DNA of 64,000 nt from Saururus chinensis (lineage: Eukaryota; Streptophyta; Magnoliopsida; Piperales; Saururaceae): the NCBI GenBank assembly GCA_035235625.1, contig CP141140.1, positions 19,302,685-19,366,684 on the forward strand, in the 5' to 3' direction. A program made the translations under genes and the position numbers. The stretch's first letter is position 1; each line of letters opens with the position of its first letter. This document shows, in pieces, positions 51,301 to 63,750 of the stretch. The notes beneath the pieces were generated by a model, which saw only the letters and a list, made by a program, of their open reading frames with translations, was not told where the DNA came from and ran no database searches.

Positions 51301-54034
51301 CATATCTATTTAATCAATAATCAACGATAAACTAATTTCAGTGTTTGATGAAATTAGAACAAATCTAAAAAATGTAGTCAGGATTATTACTCTTTCATCT
51401 ATCTCCTCAATTGAAGTTGCATTCTTTAACTTGTTCATCATTGCTTGGACTGAATCCAAATCACGTTTTTTTGCACTGAAAGCATCCCGTGCAGCATTTT
51501 CTTCTACCTTTGCAGCAGCAACTTTATCTTTACATTCATTACAGATTGCCTGTGACATGACACAAAATGCTTAATACATGACACTAGTATGAAAAAGTAA
51601 ACACACAGCTAAAAAAACTAAGATCTCTTTCTAAAAATCATTATACCTTCTGCTTTTGCATTGCCACTCGTACAACGTCCCTGTCCTGAGTCTTCTGATC
51701 AACTTCTACCTGAGCCAATCTGATCCTTTCTCTGAGCTCATCCTCAACACATCTTGGCATCTTTAAGATGAAAATGGGAGTCTTTTTTTTTGGTTCTCCA
51801 GCATAAGAAGAACCAGCAAGTTTGTCTTCCACTTCCTCACAGCCAATTTTGTCGCCATCTTCCTTATTACTTGACAGCTCTACATTCTCAACAAAAGAGA
51901 TTGTGCTAGCATCAGAATCAAGCTTCACATCATCAACATAACCGGTTGATCCATCCTCACCACTTTCTAGAGTCTCCTTTCTAACATCCACTTCTGGCAC
52001 ACTGTCAACTGTATCAGCAATATGGCTCTTATTGCCTTGTTCGCATTCCAATTCAATCTTCCCTGATGAATTAATGGGCAAGCTTCTACTGTTTTCTAAA
52101 GAGCAATCAGCAGGAGCAACTGCCGATGCAAGCTCATCATTGTACTTGCTGCCTTCTTCAGGTTGAAATTCAACTACATCTGAAGTGTGGATAGGCAAGC
52201 CTTCAACGTTCTCAACTGAACCATTATTAACTGCACTGCCTGGTTTTGACTCATCTTCAGGGCATAAAAGCAAGCAGCTGCTGTCTTCGTGGTTCATTTC
52301 AGAAATCTTCAAGGCATGTGCGGGCGAGCTCATATCTTCTGTTACTGCTTCAGGTTGACAATTTATTTCTGCAAAGCTATTCTCAACTTCAATTTCAGAT
52401 TCCATGTTAGCTGGATTTATAAACAATGACCTGGGAAATTTGTCCAAATCATTGCTTACTTCATCTCCTAGCACAACTTTTTCAGACCCTATTTCTGATG
52501 ACACATCTTGGTTAGGAGGAGAAGCAGATACCAAACTTTTATTCTCATAAGACCTATTCATCAACTCCTGCACCTCCACAGAACTATCCTTTACAATAGC
52601 CCCATTGTGCAGCCCTGCCTCCATTTCAATACCCTCCGGCTTGTCACACACATCAGAGCTGTTTACGACCGCACTTGTATCATCGACATCACACAAAGGG
52701 AGCTTTCCTTCTCCATTAACAGGCCCATCTGTACTCTCACATTGACTAAGGTCCTCTTCCAATTTGCTAAGTTCTACTTCTTGATTTGCATGAGAATCAT
52801 TTGGAATTTCAGCCTCTAATTTTGAATCACCATTGTCTGTAGTTTCCAACACATGGTTCCCAAGAGACCCATTTGCAATTTCAGCCTCTAATTTTGTGTG
52901 ACAGAATTCCTTAGTTTCAACTTCTTTAGACTCCAGGGATACAATTTCGTCCAATTTTGTATCACCCAACTCCTTACATTTTAATCCTTGCTCCTCTGTT
53001 GATCCAACAGCCTCAACATCTGCACTGGCCAAAGTCTTAGTTTCAGTTTCTTCGTCTGGATGAGTAATCACAACCTCAATATCTGCATTGGCCAAATTCT
53101 TAGTTTCAGTTTCTTCCTCCTCTGGGTCAGCAATCACTGCATTGGCCAAAATTTTAGTTTCAGCTTCTTCCTCCTCTGGATGAGTAATCACAACCTCAAT
53201 ATCTGCATTGGCCAAATTCTTAGTTTCAGTTTTTTCCTCCTCTAGATGAGTAATCACAGCCCCAATATCTGCATCGGCCAAATTCTTAGTTTCAGTTTCT
53301 TCATCCTCTGGATGAGTAATTGCATTGGCCAAATTCTGAGTTTCAGTTTCTACCTCCTCTGGATGAGTAATCACAGCCCCAATATCTGCATCGGCCAAAT
53401 TCTTAGTTTCAGTTTCTTCCTCCTCTGGATAAGTAATCACAACCTCAATATCTGCATCGGCCGAATTCTTAGTTTCAGTTTCTTCCTCCCCAGAATGAGC
53501 AATCACAATTTCACCCTCGACGTTTGTATCATCCAATCCACTTGATTCCAAACCGCCATTCATGGTAACAGGGTCAAACGATTTTACTTCAGATTCTGTT
53601 CCGGTAGCAAATGCGGGTTCGCTCCTCAGGACATCGTCGGAAACAGAAGACTTTTCCGGCTCAACAACTTCCGGAACCACAATTTTCGATTCCTGATCAG
53701 CTTCCACCTCCGCAGACGCAGTAACCTCCTTCCCTACCTCAGCCAACACCTCAACGTCGATAGGCTTCTCCGGCTGCACAACGCCCTCACCAGCAGCGGG
53801 ATCCGCGAAATCCTCCGCCGATGTCGGGGGCGCGGCTGGATCCGCGTCGAAATCGTCAGACATCCCGTTGACGAACACATAGGACGCCTCCGCATCGTCC
53901 TTCGCCTCGCCCACGTCGCGCTCCTGCGGAACGCCGTCGCACTCGGGCGCGGCATTTGCCGCCTCGGGCTCCTTCCCCTCCACCATCTTCACCGCCTCCG
54001 GAACCACGACTTTCTCGCTCGCCACGGCCGTCAT
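48319..54034 (-). CDS. Proton pump-interactor (PPI1) family protein with a long acidic N-terminus
   Basis: Seven exons from the 5' end: 54034-51647, 51549-51391, 51305-51126, 51037-50843, 49597-49499, 49410-48787, 48666-48319; GT-AG introns, all phase 0, 1330 aa. Residues 1-750 are acidic, Glu/Asp/Ser/Val-rich and probably disordered, with about eight degenerate 16-22-residue repeats (EEETETKNLADAD, IGAVITHPE) at about 179-335. The family core follows (ILKMPRCVEDELRERIRLAQ, AICNECKDKVAAAK, ICGMERKIQHETMALKDEKQ), then coiled coils, a Lys/Glu-rich helix (KEEEELKRKEEERARKEEER) and a C-terminal membrane anchor at about 1298-1323 (WMWWALLAVVLVTVALV). Arabidopsis PPI1, about 610 residues, binds and stimulates the plasma membrane H+-ATPase; this protein is twice as long because of exon 1. 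The start at 54034 is the first ATG after the leader; an upstream in-frame ATG at 54133 would add 33 residues and probably lies in an intron or leader. Confidence 0.9.
50258..50297. repeat. (AAT)n-like microsatellite in an intron
   Basis: AATAATAATAATAATAACAA followed by more ATA/ATG triplets, inside the 1.2-kb intron between exons 4 and 5 of the pump-interactor gene. Confidence 0.8.
53028..53510 (-). repeat. Coding minisatellite in exon 1 of the pump-interactor gene
   Basis: About eight tandem units, mostly 66 bp with some shortened to about 48 bp. All lengths are multiples of three, so the frame is kept. Unit peptide approximates ADIEVVITHPEEEETETKNL. Units vary at the I(E/G)(V/A)VI and LA(D/N)A positions. 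Short units lack the ADIEV part. Confidence 0.85.
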
Positions 54035-54674
54035 TGATCCGAAAAGAGTCCGCAGACCCAAAAAACACGCAGAACAAAAATCAAACACAAAAACCTGTCC
54101 TCCCCACGGATCGGCAACCAAGCAAACTCCCACAATTCAGATAAATTTAACAGTAAACTCAAACAAGAACGAAGAAATGAGACAGATCCCGCGGGAGCGG
54201 AAGAACTTACGGATTTCCGAGGCCCAAATCTGTGTGGAAATCGGGCGGAGGAGATCGGATCAAGCGGAGGGGAGGGGGGAATCAGATCGCAGACGAGATC
54301 TCCGGAAGGAAGAATTTAAGAGGTTGAAGGGAGAGGCGGAGATCGTTTGAGATGAATTTGAATGGGAGAAAGTTCCTATCCGAACACAACCCGGGACGAA
54401 TCCAGAAGAATCCGACCAGTCCCTGGCTCGAGACGAAGAAGCTGTCTCTCTCTCTCTCTCTCTTCTCCCTCTCGCTCCCCTGCCTCTCCCGTTTGAACTC
54501 AAAAAACCTCTAATTTGTTTTGGCAAAGTAAAAGTAAAAATACGATTATCTTTCTGTTTTGGTAATAATGAAATATTTTGGGTGGAAACGGAAATGCGCG
54601 TGTAGCCGAATCTGTTTTTTTTCTGAGGGCAGGTTTCGCCAGCCGCGGTGTTGCCATATTGGGATCGGGCCAAG
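54035..54674 (-). promoter_or_regulatory. 5' leader of the pump-interactor gene
   Basis: On the minus strand a good donor AATCC|GTAAGTTC lies at 54211/54210, suggesting a leader intron ending before the ATG at 54034; the acceptor is unclear (a candidate GGACAG lies near 54093). A (GA)n tract at about 54441-54463 lies upstream, a common feature of plant leaders. The transcription start is not determinable. Confidence 0.4.
54441..54463. repeat. (CT)n/(GA)n microsatellite
   Basis: CTCTCTCTCTCTCTCT in the leader region of the pump-interactor gene, GA on the coding strand. Confidence 0.85.
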
Positions 54675-55010
54675 AAACGGCCGGTTTACACTTTCTTATA
54701 AGATGTCACGTCAAATATGTTAGTAGCAGTGTAAGTGCATAATATAAGGATTATATTCTATAGATTTAAAATTTTATACTATCATATGTAAAAAAAGTTT
54801 TAAATTTAATTATTTTATCTAATCTATAAATAAGAGTTTATAGATAATATTTTTGATATAGTAGGGGTAATTGAGGACTTTTATGACAAAAATCTAAGCA
54901 TCCCTTTTACTTTAATAAGTTTTAAACCAATTAGAGATATAAAATTTATACTTACTAGAAAAATTATTGTAATAAATTAGATTTATATTTTTACTTTACT
55001 TCAAAATTTT

Positions 55011-55310
55011 AAATTAATTAATAATTAGACTTCTTATTTAATTAGAGTTGGATTAAGGATAATTTCTTTATCCCAGGGTCATAATATAATTTAGGTTTCA
55101 TGAATTCTAAATTAATTAAAAAATTTCTCGATAATTTTTTATGACCTTAAATTAGATTTAGATTCCTACTTTAGTTATAATTCCTAAATTAATTAATAAT
55201 TAGACTTCTTATTTAGTTAGAATTGGATTAAAGATAGTTTCCTTATCCCATTAGAATTAGGATCATAGCATAATTTAGGTTTCATGAATTCTAAATAAAT
55301 TAAAAGTTTC
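55011..55310. repeat. Two-copy direct duplication (~175-bp period)
   Basis: TTAATTAATAATTAGACTTC starts both copies (about 55013 and 55188). Each continues with TTGGATTAA(G/A)GATA and ends with TTTAGGTTTCATGAATTC. The copies differ by scattered substitutions and a small insertion. Confidence 0.7.
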
Positions 55311-56524
55311 TTTGAAAGTGCAATATAGGCATAGCGTGGTAAAATTCTCCGCCCCTTTCTCACTTTAATAATAGTATAGAATAGATAATAAATTCGAAGT
55401 CAGGTTAACATTTAATAAACCGACCTGCTAGTCGAACTTGGTTCCACTCGGGCGCAATAAACTTTCTGAGTGGGATTATTTATTGATTAAATTTGGGTTT
55501 ACCTAGTTGAACCTAATTTATACCCTGTTGAATTAGAAAAACTTAGACCCAATTGGTTGAGTCGATTTTAAAAATATTGGGTTGAATTTGAATATGAATA
55601 ACTATTTAGTTAGAATTTGGTTTTAGGTGACCTGACCCTCTTTGACCTAATTGAGACTATAAGTATTAAATTTTATATTTTTTATCTTGACAATAACTTA
55701 AAATTTTCTTGATGAATAAGTGAGAAGACCAACTCTTTAAAATTTTATATTTTTATCACTATTTTATTAACCTTTTGTAAAAATTTAAAATTAGTCTTTT
55801 ATATTCTAAACAAGTAAGATTCAAATTTAACAATTTTAGATTGGGTCAAGTTTTAGTTACTATTTCTTAAATGGTTACAGCATATGCTTGGCAAAAAACC
55901 AACGAAGTGGTATCACTACTTTTACACACCAAAGGGCATGATGAAAGTGAAGGTCATTGCCAAAGCCTTTGAGGTAGAGCGGGGGGAAGAGGGCATAAGT
56001 GTCACCCTTTCTGTTCATGAGATGAAGACTAGACGACTCATACCCCTATAGTGGGTACACCACCTAGCTTGCCCTAAAGTGTTTGTATTTTCAAACTTTA
56101 CAAAGTAATGGGATGTATTAAATTTTAAATTGTACCAACTATTGCGCGGATTCTTAAAAAATATGCTTTACTCCTAAACTAGTTGAACAATTTAGATAGT
56201 CACAACTTGAGCTACAAAGGTCATTGTTGTGTATGCTAAATTCATATTTCCAATCTTTAATAAGATATTGTATTCAGTTTCAATTCATACAAGGCAACAA
56301 ACTAAGGAGCCTCTTTAATGTCAGTTTTCAATAAATGCCTGCCTCCAAAATTATTAATGCTTCTATACTGACTAGATAGGGTTAATTGATTTTTCTAAGC
56401 TCCAAATGTGATAACATTCTTAACAAATAAATTTTCCTATTAGTTATAGCAAATACACAAGATTTATTGCCAAAAACATGCATGAGACATTTTCTTGCCC
56501 AAATAACCTGAGACGACACCTTCT

Positions 56525-56715
56525 TAAACAGTTCCTCTTTCCTATATTTGTGGAAAAAGTTTGTTCCATATTAATAGCTCTATTTTGTTAAATTCAAGTG
56601 GTTGAGTACCTAAAAAATAGTATCATAAGCTTATTTTTCCTTCTTTTAGATGTGGGTTTCACCATTCAATAAAAATTATTATTTTTTTCAAATGTAGCCA
56701 ATTCAATATGATATG
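56525..56715. mobile_element. MITE, family A
   Basis: GTTCCATATTAATAGCTC, TATTTTGTTAAATTCAAGTG, GGTTGAGTACCTAAAAAATA, ATCATAAGCTTATTTTTCC, then GTGGGTTTCACCATTCAATA. The last block recurs once more at about 56718-56740, a partial duplication. Confidence 0.6.
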
Positions 56716-57461
56716 GGTTTCACCATTCAATAAGATTGCATCAATTTTCTATGTTTTAGTAGGTGTATTTCAATGCACTTTTCTATGCACATATGGGAGC
56801 AACTGCTTTGTCTATGAAACTTTTTTTTTTATTAAATCAATGTTTGGCTGACCCTTTGAGGATTGCCATTAATGAGTATGTATGTGGTTTTGTGTAAAGG
56901 GGACAATTTATGTAAGCTACAATGTTACTATATGGTTTGCTTTTGTGTTGTAAATATGTTTGATTTTAGCATGGGCTATGTACTTTTTAATAGGTTTTTT
57001 GGACTCTCTATGCTTTGTGGGAGGTTTCTTGCATACTTCCACAAATTAGTTCTATCTCAAAGTTTCTTTGAGAGAGTTAAGTGTCCTTGTTGATGGATTC
57101 CACCAAAAATATATAAAAAGAAGTAACATAATTTGTCTTTGTTATGATGTATTAGCTGAATTTCCCAAGTTCATAGAGGGTTTGAATTGCACATTATTTT
57201 TTCTTCATTATAGAGCTTGTGTTTTAATTTTCTAGCTTCTCTAGGCTATTAACGTTGTATGATGCATCTAATAGAGATGTTTAACGGAAAATGAACATTT
57301 TTGTAAAAAAAAAACATGGTTGAATATTTTTATATGATTGTATTATGATACTCTCTTCATCCCATATTAATTTTTATATTTTTAAAAATGTGATATTTAA
57401 AATAATGATCCCATGTTTCGCTTAATTAGTGGTCCCACAAAAATAAGACCCAAAAGAATCA

Positions 57462-57660
57462 ACCTTATAAAAGCTTGCTTGAGGTTGATCTTACACTAAG
57501 TGCTCTCATATTTAACTGGTTAAAACAATGTAATACTTGTATATTTATCAACCTCAAGCAACCTTGTAAAAGCTTGCTTGAGGTTGGTCTTATGCTAAGT
57601 GCTCTCATATTTAACTGGTTAAATCAATGTAATATTTGCATATGTTTATCTTCTTACACT
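57462..57660. repeat. 99-bp tandem duplication, two copies
   Basis: AAAAGCTTGCTTGAGGTTG begins both copies (99 bp apart). Each continues with TAAGTGCTCTCATATTTAAC and TGGTTAAA(A/T)CAATGTAATA. Few differences suggest a recent duplication. Confidence 0.8.
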
Positions 57661-58779
57661 TAACAAAACATTTTGTCAATATTCACTTCGTTTGACCGAG
57701 AGTATCGAATTGGAAAAATAAGAAATTAACTTAAAATATTGTGTTAGACAAAGAAAGTAATTATTTCATTATTATAATTATAATTATGTGTCTTTGATGT
57801 AGTATATTATAAAATTTTAAAATATAAAATCTTTTTTACTACGTTCAAACTATGAGTCAATTCAACTCGAACAATTGAAGCTATGCCCAATCATTAACTT
57901 TCAACTAACCTAAACGGTCTTTAAGATATTGTTAGACCGACAAAAAGAGGTTGATGAAGGGAAGTTTTGGGGAGGGAAGGACGTGGGCAACAAGACGTGA
58001 GGGTTTGCTAGCAATGTGTTTTGATTTAATACATCATGTTAAGAACATCTAGATTGATTGTGTGCTTGGGAAAGGTAGGCATGTCACAATTTGGATTTCT
58101 CCACAAAGAGAGTGAAAACTAGAGCCTCCACTAATACTTGAAAAAACTAATGACGCCCAAAAATTGATTAAATATATTTTAGAAACTAATTTGTTGCACA
58201 TTTTGGGCTACCATTGAGGACAAGTTGATTCAGGTAGCAAGGTTATCAACCTAGTGAATTCATTATTTACAATTCATTTATTTGCTAAACATGTATAATT
58301 TTAAAGTGATGTTTAAAATAATTAATTAAAAGTTGCAAGAAGCATAGATCCTGGGTTCGAATTGCTACTATTTTTTACCAGCCACCCATAATTATATCCC
58401 TATTTACCTGGTACCCAAGGGGATTGGCATTGGGATGCAATGCTCTAAGAGACCAGTTGTTATGCGCCTTATATTTGGGTCTTAAGGACTCAAGCAATGT
58501 AACTTAAATGAAAGATGATTAGAGTTACATTCTTTTTGTCTTGGTTTGTAAAAAAATTATAGTTTTAGCCAGCAGTGATGGAACTATAGTGGGACAGTCA
58601 GGGGCCATCCCCCCTCTTCTTCCATTTATACCCTGAGGTCTAAGGTTGGGTAGATGTACGTTTCTTCATTGCCCCTTGAAGCTTCTATGTACACATCACT
58701 TGCCAACCACTCCCAAAACTAGAAGAACTGTTCCATACTTAAAAAAATCTACTCTAATGACCAAATTCTTCCTATCAAG

Positions 58780-61700
58780 TGTCACGGCCCGGATTTTTAA
58801 AAGTATTTTTAAATAGCACGAACAGTAAGTAGCAAAATTTTTTTTTTCTTTAAATGCAAAACAAACCATTCGATTAAATATCCAGGTCATGATAATTGGG
58901 GTTCACAAATACGAATATCAAATCATACGATATTATTAATGTCTAAAAATTCATAAAGACCAGCTCATCCATCTAAGTACAAGTCCATCGTCCGTCTGAA
59001 AATAAATAATAAGTTGACTCTCACGCTTAAGGTACACTTACGTACTGGAGTTACAGTAATGCGGAAACCTCTTGTGCACGCCTGCCTTGGTCTCACTTTT
59101 CGTTGCCTGGAGAATCTGCAACAAAGCAAACCAAACAACAACTACAACCACAATGGAGCATCTCCACCCACAGGAGAAGAGCTTCCAAAGGACAAAAGGT
59201 TTTATTAATATTTTCCTGATCGGGCCAACATCACCCGATGTTAGTTGCCTACATACTCATCAGACAACATCTCCAATGTTTCCAACAAGATCGGATCCAG
59301 ACGTAGTTCTGCCTAGAAACTACTCTATCCTAAGAAGCATATCATCACACATGCAATGCTTAGATATTTTCAACCTACATTTTAGTAAGTCATTTAACCG
59401 TTCCACTTGTCTAATTAACAAGCAATATCAAACATTGTTATTAATTATCTCGCATCCCTTGTTCGATAATTAAAACTATCAAATCTACAACTCGGAGATG
59501 ACTTGCCCCTCGAGAAATCCCCAAACAAAGTACTCCAGCCTTGGAGTGGACTGCTTAACAGCAGCTTGACCTAAATCCCTAGGGCTCTTAATAGCCTGCC
59601 ACGAATCTGGAGAAGAGGATCCCAACTATGCTCATGGACACAGATAGGCAAGAAACACAAGCCTTCCATGATGCTCATGTAACTCCGCTTTTCGTACGTA
59701 CTAAATAGTCTTGGGAAGACCTGCGGGAGACCCGCGGTAAAGACCCTCTGGTCAATACCCAAACCGTCGTGGCGATGAAGATGTATATTGCAATCTCCAC
59801 CTTCCTAACGCTGGGAGAAAATGTCTTATAAGACATTACTAATATATCCATAGAAGCCTCAGGTCCTTATGACCATTGACTCCCTCAAACATCTGAAACT
59901 TAGACTAGATTATTTTCATCCAGTCAAGTAACCACTCAACCATGTGGGTCCTCTTCACCTTGTGAATCGGCCCACTAAATAGCTCATCCACTGAGCTATG
60001 ACTCAGATAACATCCCATAGCCACCATCGATTCATTAACCAAGGTAAGATCTATGTCAGGGCCCCGTTCACTCCATGAACTGGTCCCAACCCTAAAGAGG
60101 GTATTTTAGTCATTATCTTTATTAGGTGTTCTCCCCTCAAACCAACAGCAACCCATGTCTCTTGATTAATCTTCATTAATCTTAAGTTACTGATATAAAT
60201 CAATGCATCAATATCAAAAGCATGCATCAACATAAATAATCATGCAATCATACAAACGTATAAATAATAAACGGAGGCCCATTGCATTCATTTGCAAGGC
60301 CAGCCTCAGAGAATTCAAGCCCGATATGTAAATTAACATATTCCATGAGTGACGTATATAATGCCCTAGTGGATTTCTGCGCTGTGTTACGGACACGTGC
60401 AATACGCTGCCCAAAACCCTGAGAATTAGGGTTTTCCATTGGTTTCCCATGACACTATGACCTGTCAAGGTCTTCGTGTCACCTACTGGTCACACCCCTT
60501 CCTTTTGAAGTCGCTTATAGGGTACCTTAACTGTTGATTCACTAGGTCATCCGTTTCGACAGAAACAGAATATATTGCTCCTAAGGGCATTAGGGTAATT
60601 TTACTACCTAAGGTATGATACCCTCCCTTGGGTAATTCTAGTCATTTTACTACCCCTCTATTGATTTAAGTCATTGACCTCTCACAAGGCTCCACTCTCA
60701 AACCGACTCACGCTTCCATTCACACGAATGTGGGCAGGTCCACTCAAAGGGTATTTCTGTCATTTGGTTTAAGGCCTTAATGACATCCAATGGTTCTAAA
60801 ATTAGGGTCAAGGGTACTACTTGACTTCATGGACTCTGTGTAATTTTCCTGGCATGTGACGGGGTCGTGAACCCCATGAACCGACCCAGGTTTTGACTAA
60901 CGGTTTATAATTAATCCTAGGGGCAAAAGGGTCAATTATCCACTCACTGGGATTTTTTCTCATTTATTGGTTTGGCATATAATCAGGTTACTCATTAAAA
61001 TCTCACTGAGAATTTTCCCAAGTTTTAAACCAATTCATAGGCCCCTGAACCGGAGCCCCGAAGTCGGGTAAATGGTTTTCACACGATGAATTAACTACAA
61101 AGGGTAAAAAGGTCATTTTAGAGACTTTGGGATTTTTCCCGGGCCTGAAACTCAATCACAATAATCCCACACCTCTCCTGGTCCACGAGTAATTTTCTAA
61201 TATTTATTTGACATAATTAACCCCCTGAACCAGACCCAGTTCGATCCCCCTTTTCTTTCTTTCTTTTTTTTTAAAACCAACCCGGACCGGGTCGGTGTGG
61301 GTTGATGACCCGCAACGCGGGTCGTCTTCCTTGCGTCCAGCCAAAGGCATATTTGCCTCTGGCGGCACCGCCGCTTTTTGCCACGGCCAGGCGGCGGGCT
61401 GGGGTCCACCGGATCGCCGCTAGGCGGCGATCACAATGGGCCTGGCCCCTGCCACCGCCCGGCGGCCGGAAAGGGCCAAAGTCGCCGTCTTGTTTATTTT
61501 ATTTTTTTAACTACGAGGCGGCAGCAGAAGCCGCAGCCGCTGGTGACGCCGCCTCGGCCAGGGCCGCATCCGCCCAAGTCGCCGCAGCCGGGGCCGAAGC
61601 AGCCAGGCAACCGCAGCCGGGGCCGAAGTAGCCCAGGCAGCCGTAGCCTGGCCTGCACAGCCAGGGCGAGCGCGGCCGGACTTGCGTAGCCCTGCCCTGT

Positions 61701-62504
61701 GTTTCTTTTTTTTAACCACCTGCGGCCTGCACAGCGGCAGGCAAATCCGCCACCGCTAATGCAATCGGAGTCAGGGCCTCCGCAGTCGTAACTAGGGCCA
61801 TCGCGGCCAGAGCCAAGGCCGCCACACGGCTCTGGTCCGACCATTGCTCCGATGTCCAGAAAATCGAAATACTGTTCACGTAATTACGTGAACAGTATTT
61901 GCAAAACTAATTGCAGAACAAAAATTACTATAATTTTTGTACAATTCAGTTAATAAAATCTATAATAATCGCAACCTAAAATCCTACCTCTGTTGCCGAG
62001 TTGACATCGATCCACCGCCGCCAACACCCCGCCACGCCTCGCCGGATTATCGCCAAAAAATTCGAACGACCCCTTGGTCCAAAGAATCCTCCTTCCCTTA
62101 ACCGTCCAATCCTCCCAACACTCCCTTTCAAAAAGCCCTAATTAATTCTTTTTATAGGCATAGGATTAGGGCTCCTAATCCCATGAGAAATTAGGCCCCA
62201 AAAACCCAACTTCAGAATAGTAATTGATTGGGCCCGTATAGTGACTTAAATGGACAATTCGTATGTTTAATTCAGGTAAACAGGTCCTACACGATATGTT
62301 TAACTTCAGACGGTCGTATCTCCCTCATCCAGACTCCGATTCACGCGTTCTTGGTGCCTCTTTCTGTCTACTTTCCATCTATATATACTTTAGCTGCCAC
62401 TTCCAATTGATGAACAAGTTATTCAAATGAAAAAGTGAAGGGGTCTAGCACCCTAATTTTCACGTGTATGACTTCGGAAATTTAGAAAATTCCCGGACGT
62501 TACA
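58780..62504. mobile_element. Solo LTR (3725 bp) with a perfect target duplication
   Basis: Left end TGTCACGGCCCGGATTTTTA, right end TCCCGGACGTTACA (TG...CA). TCAAG flanks it on both sides (58775-58779 and 62505-62509). No polyprotein, primer site or second LTR inside. Its right 300 bases, read on the minus strand, match the LTR beginning at 63751 (for example GGAAAGTAGACAGAAAG and ATGAGGGAGATA). A GC-rich block with GCCGCAGCCG words lies at 61280-61850. Probably Ty3/gypsy; the clade is inferred only from the end type and length. Confidence 0.88.
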
Positions 62505-62659
62505 TCAAGAATTGTGATATACTACTAGCCAGAGATAAGAATGTAATTATGTAAAGAACTTCAAAAGTCAGACCCGAATTTAGCAGCATTTTGGGATTTG
62601 AGGGCATCCAATTCCAATGCCTAACCACCCACGCTGGTCTTTCCCTTCCGAGTGTACCC

Positions 62660-62890
62660 ATCGTCTTCCATCTTTTTTCCACTACAAGTCAAAACGAAGT
62701 TCTTTCCTTGCCCATCTTTTTTCCATTACAAGTCAAAACAATGAAGTTCTTCTCTGTTGCTCTACATAAGCTAATTGTCCCAGCCCATCTTTTTTCCAAT
62801 ACAATTTAAAACCAAGTTCTTTCCCTTCCTAACTTTTTTCCACTACAAGTCAAAACAACGAAGTTCATCTCTACTGCTCTGCATAAGTCC
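62660..62890. repeat. Degenerate tandem repeat, three to four copies
   Basis: Blocks of CATCTTTTTTCCA(C/T)TACAAGTCAAAAC followed by GAAGTTC(T/A)T recur at about 62665, 62717, 62790 and 62838. Spacing alternates, so the unit may be compound. Possible 5' leader of the remnant at 63514. Confidence 0.6.
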
Positions 62891-63513
62891 AAACCATTCA
62901 AACAAAATTCAGCTATTTTATTCTATACAAAAGGTAAGTCTAAATTAAGTTTAAAAAAAAGTTCAACATTTTCATTTTATGCAAAAGTCAAGTCCAACAA
63001 ATTCCTAATTTTTCTTCTAGGTTATATCATGCTTAACATGTTTATCAATTAATGACATTTGATGCATGTCTTACAAAACCTCCAACTTTATTGAGCTATT
63101 ATCTTTATTCTCTTTTTGACAATGTCTTTTTTTAAGCTTCCTCCAATGCTGAAGTAGTAAGTGCCCCCTTTTTTCTCTTCCTCCGATGATCAAGCAGTAA
63201 ACTCTATTCATAATTGACGTATGTGCCTTGCAAATTTGCCAACTTTGTTGAATCATGGGTACTTTTTTCATTCCCTTCTCGTGTTTAGAACTCTATTAAA
63301 GTGTGAATTGGTTTTTTTGCAAATGGATTGAGTTGCACTCTCTACAATTGCTCTTAGTTTCAGCAATTTTATTGATAGGCTATATTAAGTTTACTTTTTC
63401 TTTTATTTGTTTGATGGAATAGTGTCATCATAATGCTATACTATTTGCATTTTGAAACAAACTATTGGATATGTTGTCTCTAATGAATATGTATATATAT
63501 TTTTTTGTAGAAT
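62891..63513. other. AT-rich stretch upstream of the TTF-type remnant
   Basis: No gene. A splice-acceptor-like TTTTTTTGTAG ends at 63510, three bases before the ATG at 63514, suggesting that this stretch was the last leader intron of the former gene. Confidence 0.4.
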
Positions 63514-63750
63514 ATGAAAAAGTCATCTACAATTGATCAATTTTTCAAGAGAAAGAATGAAAGTGCTTTTGAAGTTAATGCTTGCAATGCATCATTGCAA
63601 GTTTCTAATATTCAAGATTCTAGTAGTCTTCACACAAGGTCTCAAAACATTAAAATTAACCAAATTGATATTAGTTTAGCGGGATCCTGGATTGCGATGG
63701 CAGATTTGGGATTATAACTTAATCAGCATGATGAAGTTTAATGAGCGTAT
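63514..63750 (+). pseudogene. Start of a TTF-type / hAT-derived zinc-finger gene, broken
   Basis: Begins MKKSSTIDQFFKRKNESAF, like plant TTF-type (zinc finger MYM-type 1-like, DUF4371) proteins of hAT origin. In frame it stops after SWIAMADLGL. In the +1 frame the same DNA reads DPGLRWQIWDYN, the conserved continuation, so there is a frameshift near 63680; a second shift gives QHDEV. The sequence is then cut by an LTR at 63751. Non-functional. The family is recognised from the start motif and DPGLR...WDYN, so confidence is moderate. Confidence 0.6.

Larger units (their letters stand above)
54675..58779. other. Intergenic AT-rich region with local duplications
   Basis: No gene seen. Holds a ~175-bp duplication, a family A MITE and a 99-bp duplication, listed separately. 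The rest is AT-rich with short open frames only. Confidence 0.55.

Noticed and set aside
53060..53545. Repetitive hydrophobic frames on the plus strand opposite exon 1 of the pump-interactor gene
   Set aside because: They are the antisense reading of the coding minisatellite; the minus-strand frame is much longer and joins the conserved core.
61302..61844. Ala/Pro-rich frames on both strands inside the solo LTR
   Set aside because: The DNA is a GC-rich GCCGCAGCCG-type block of an LTR; several frames are open at once.
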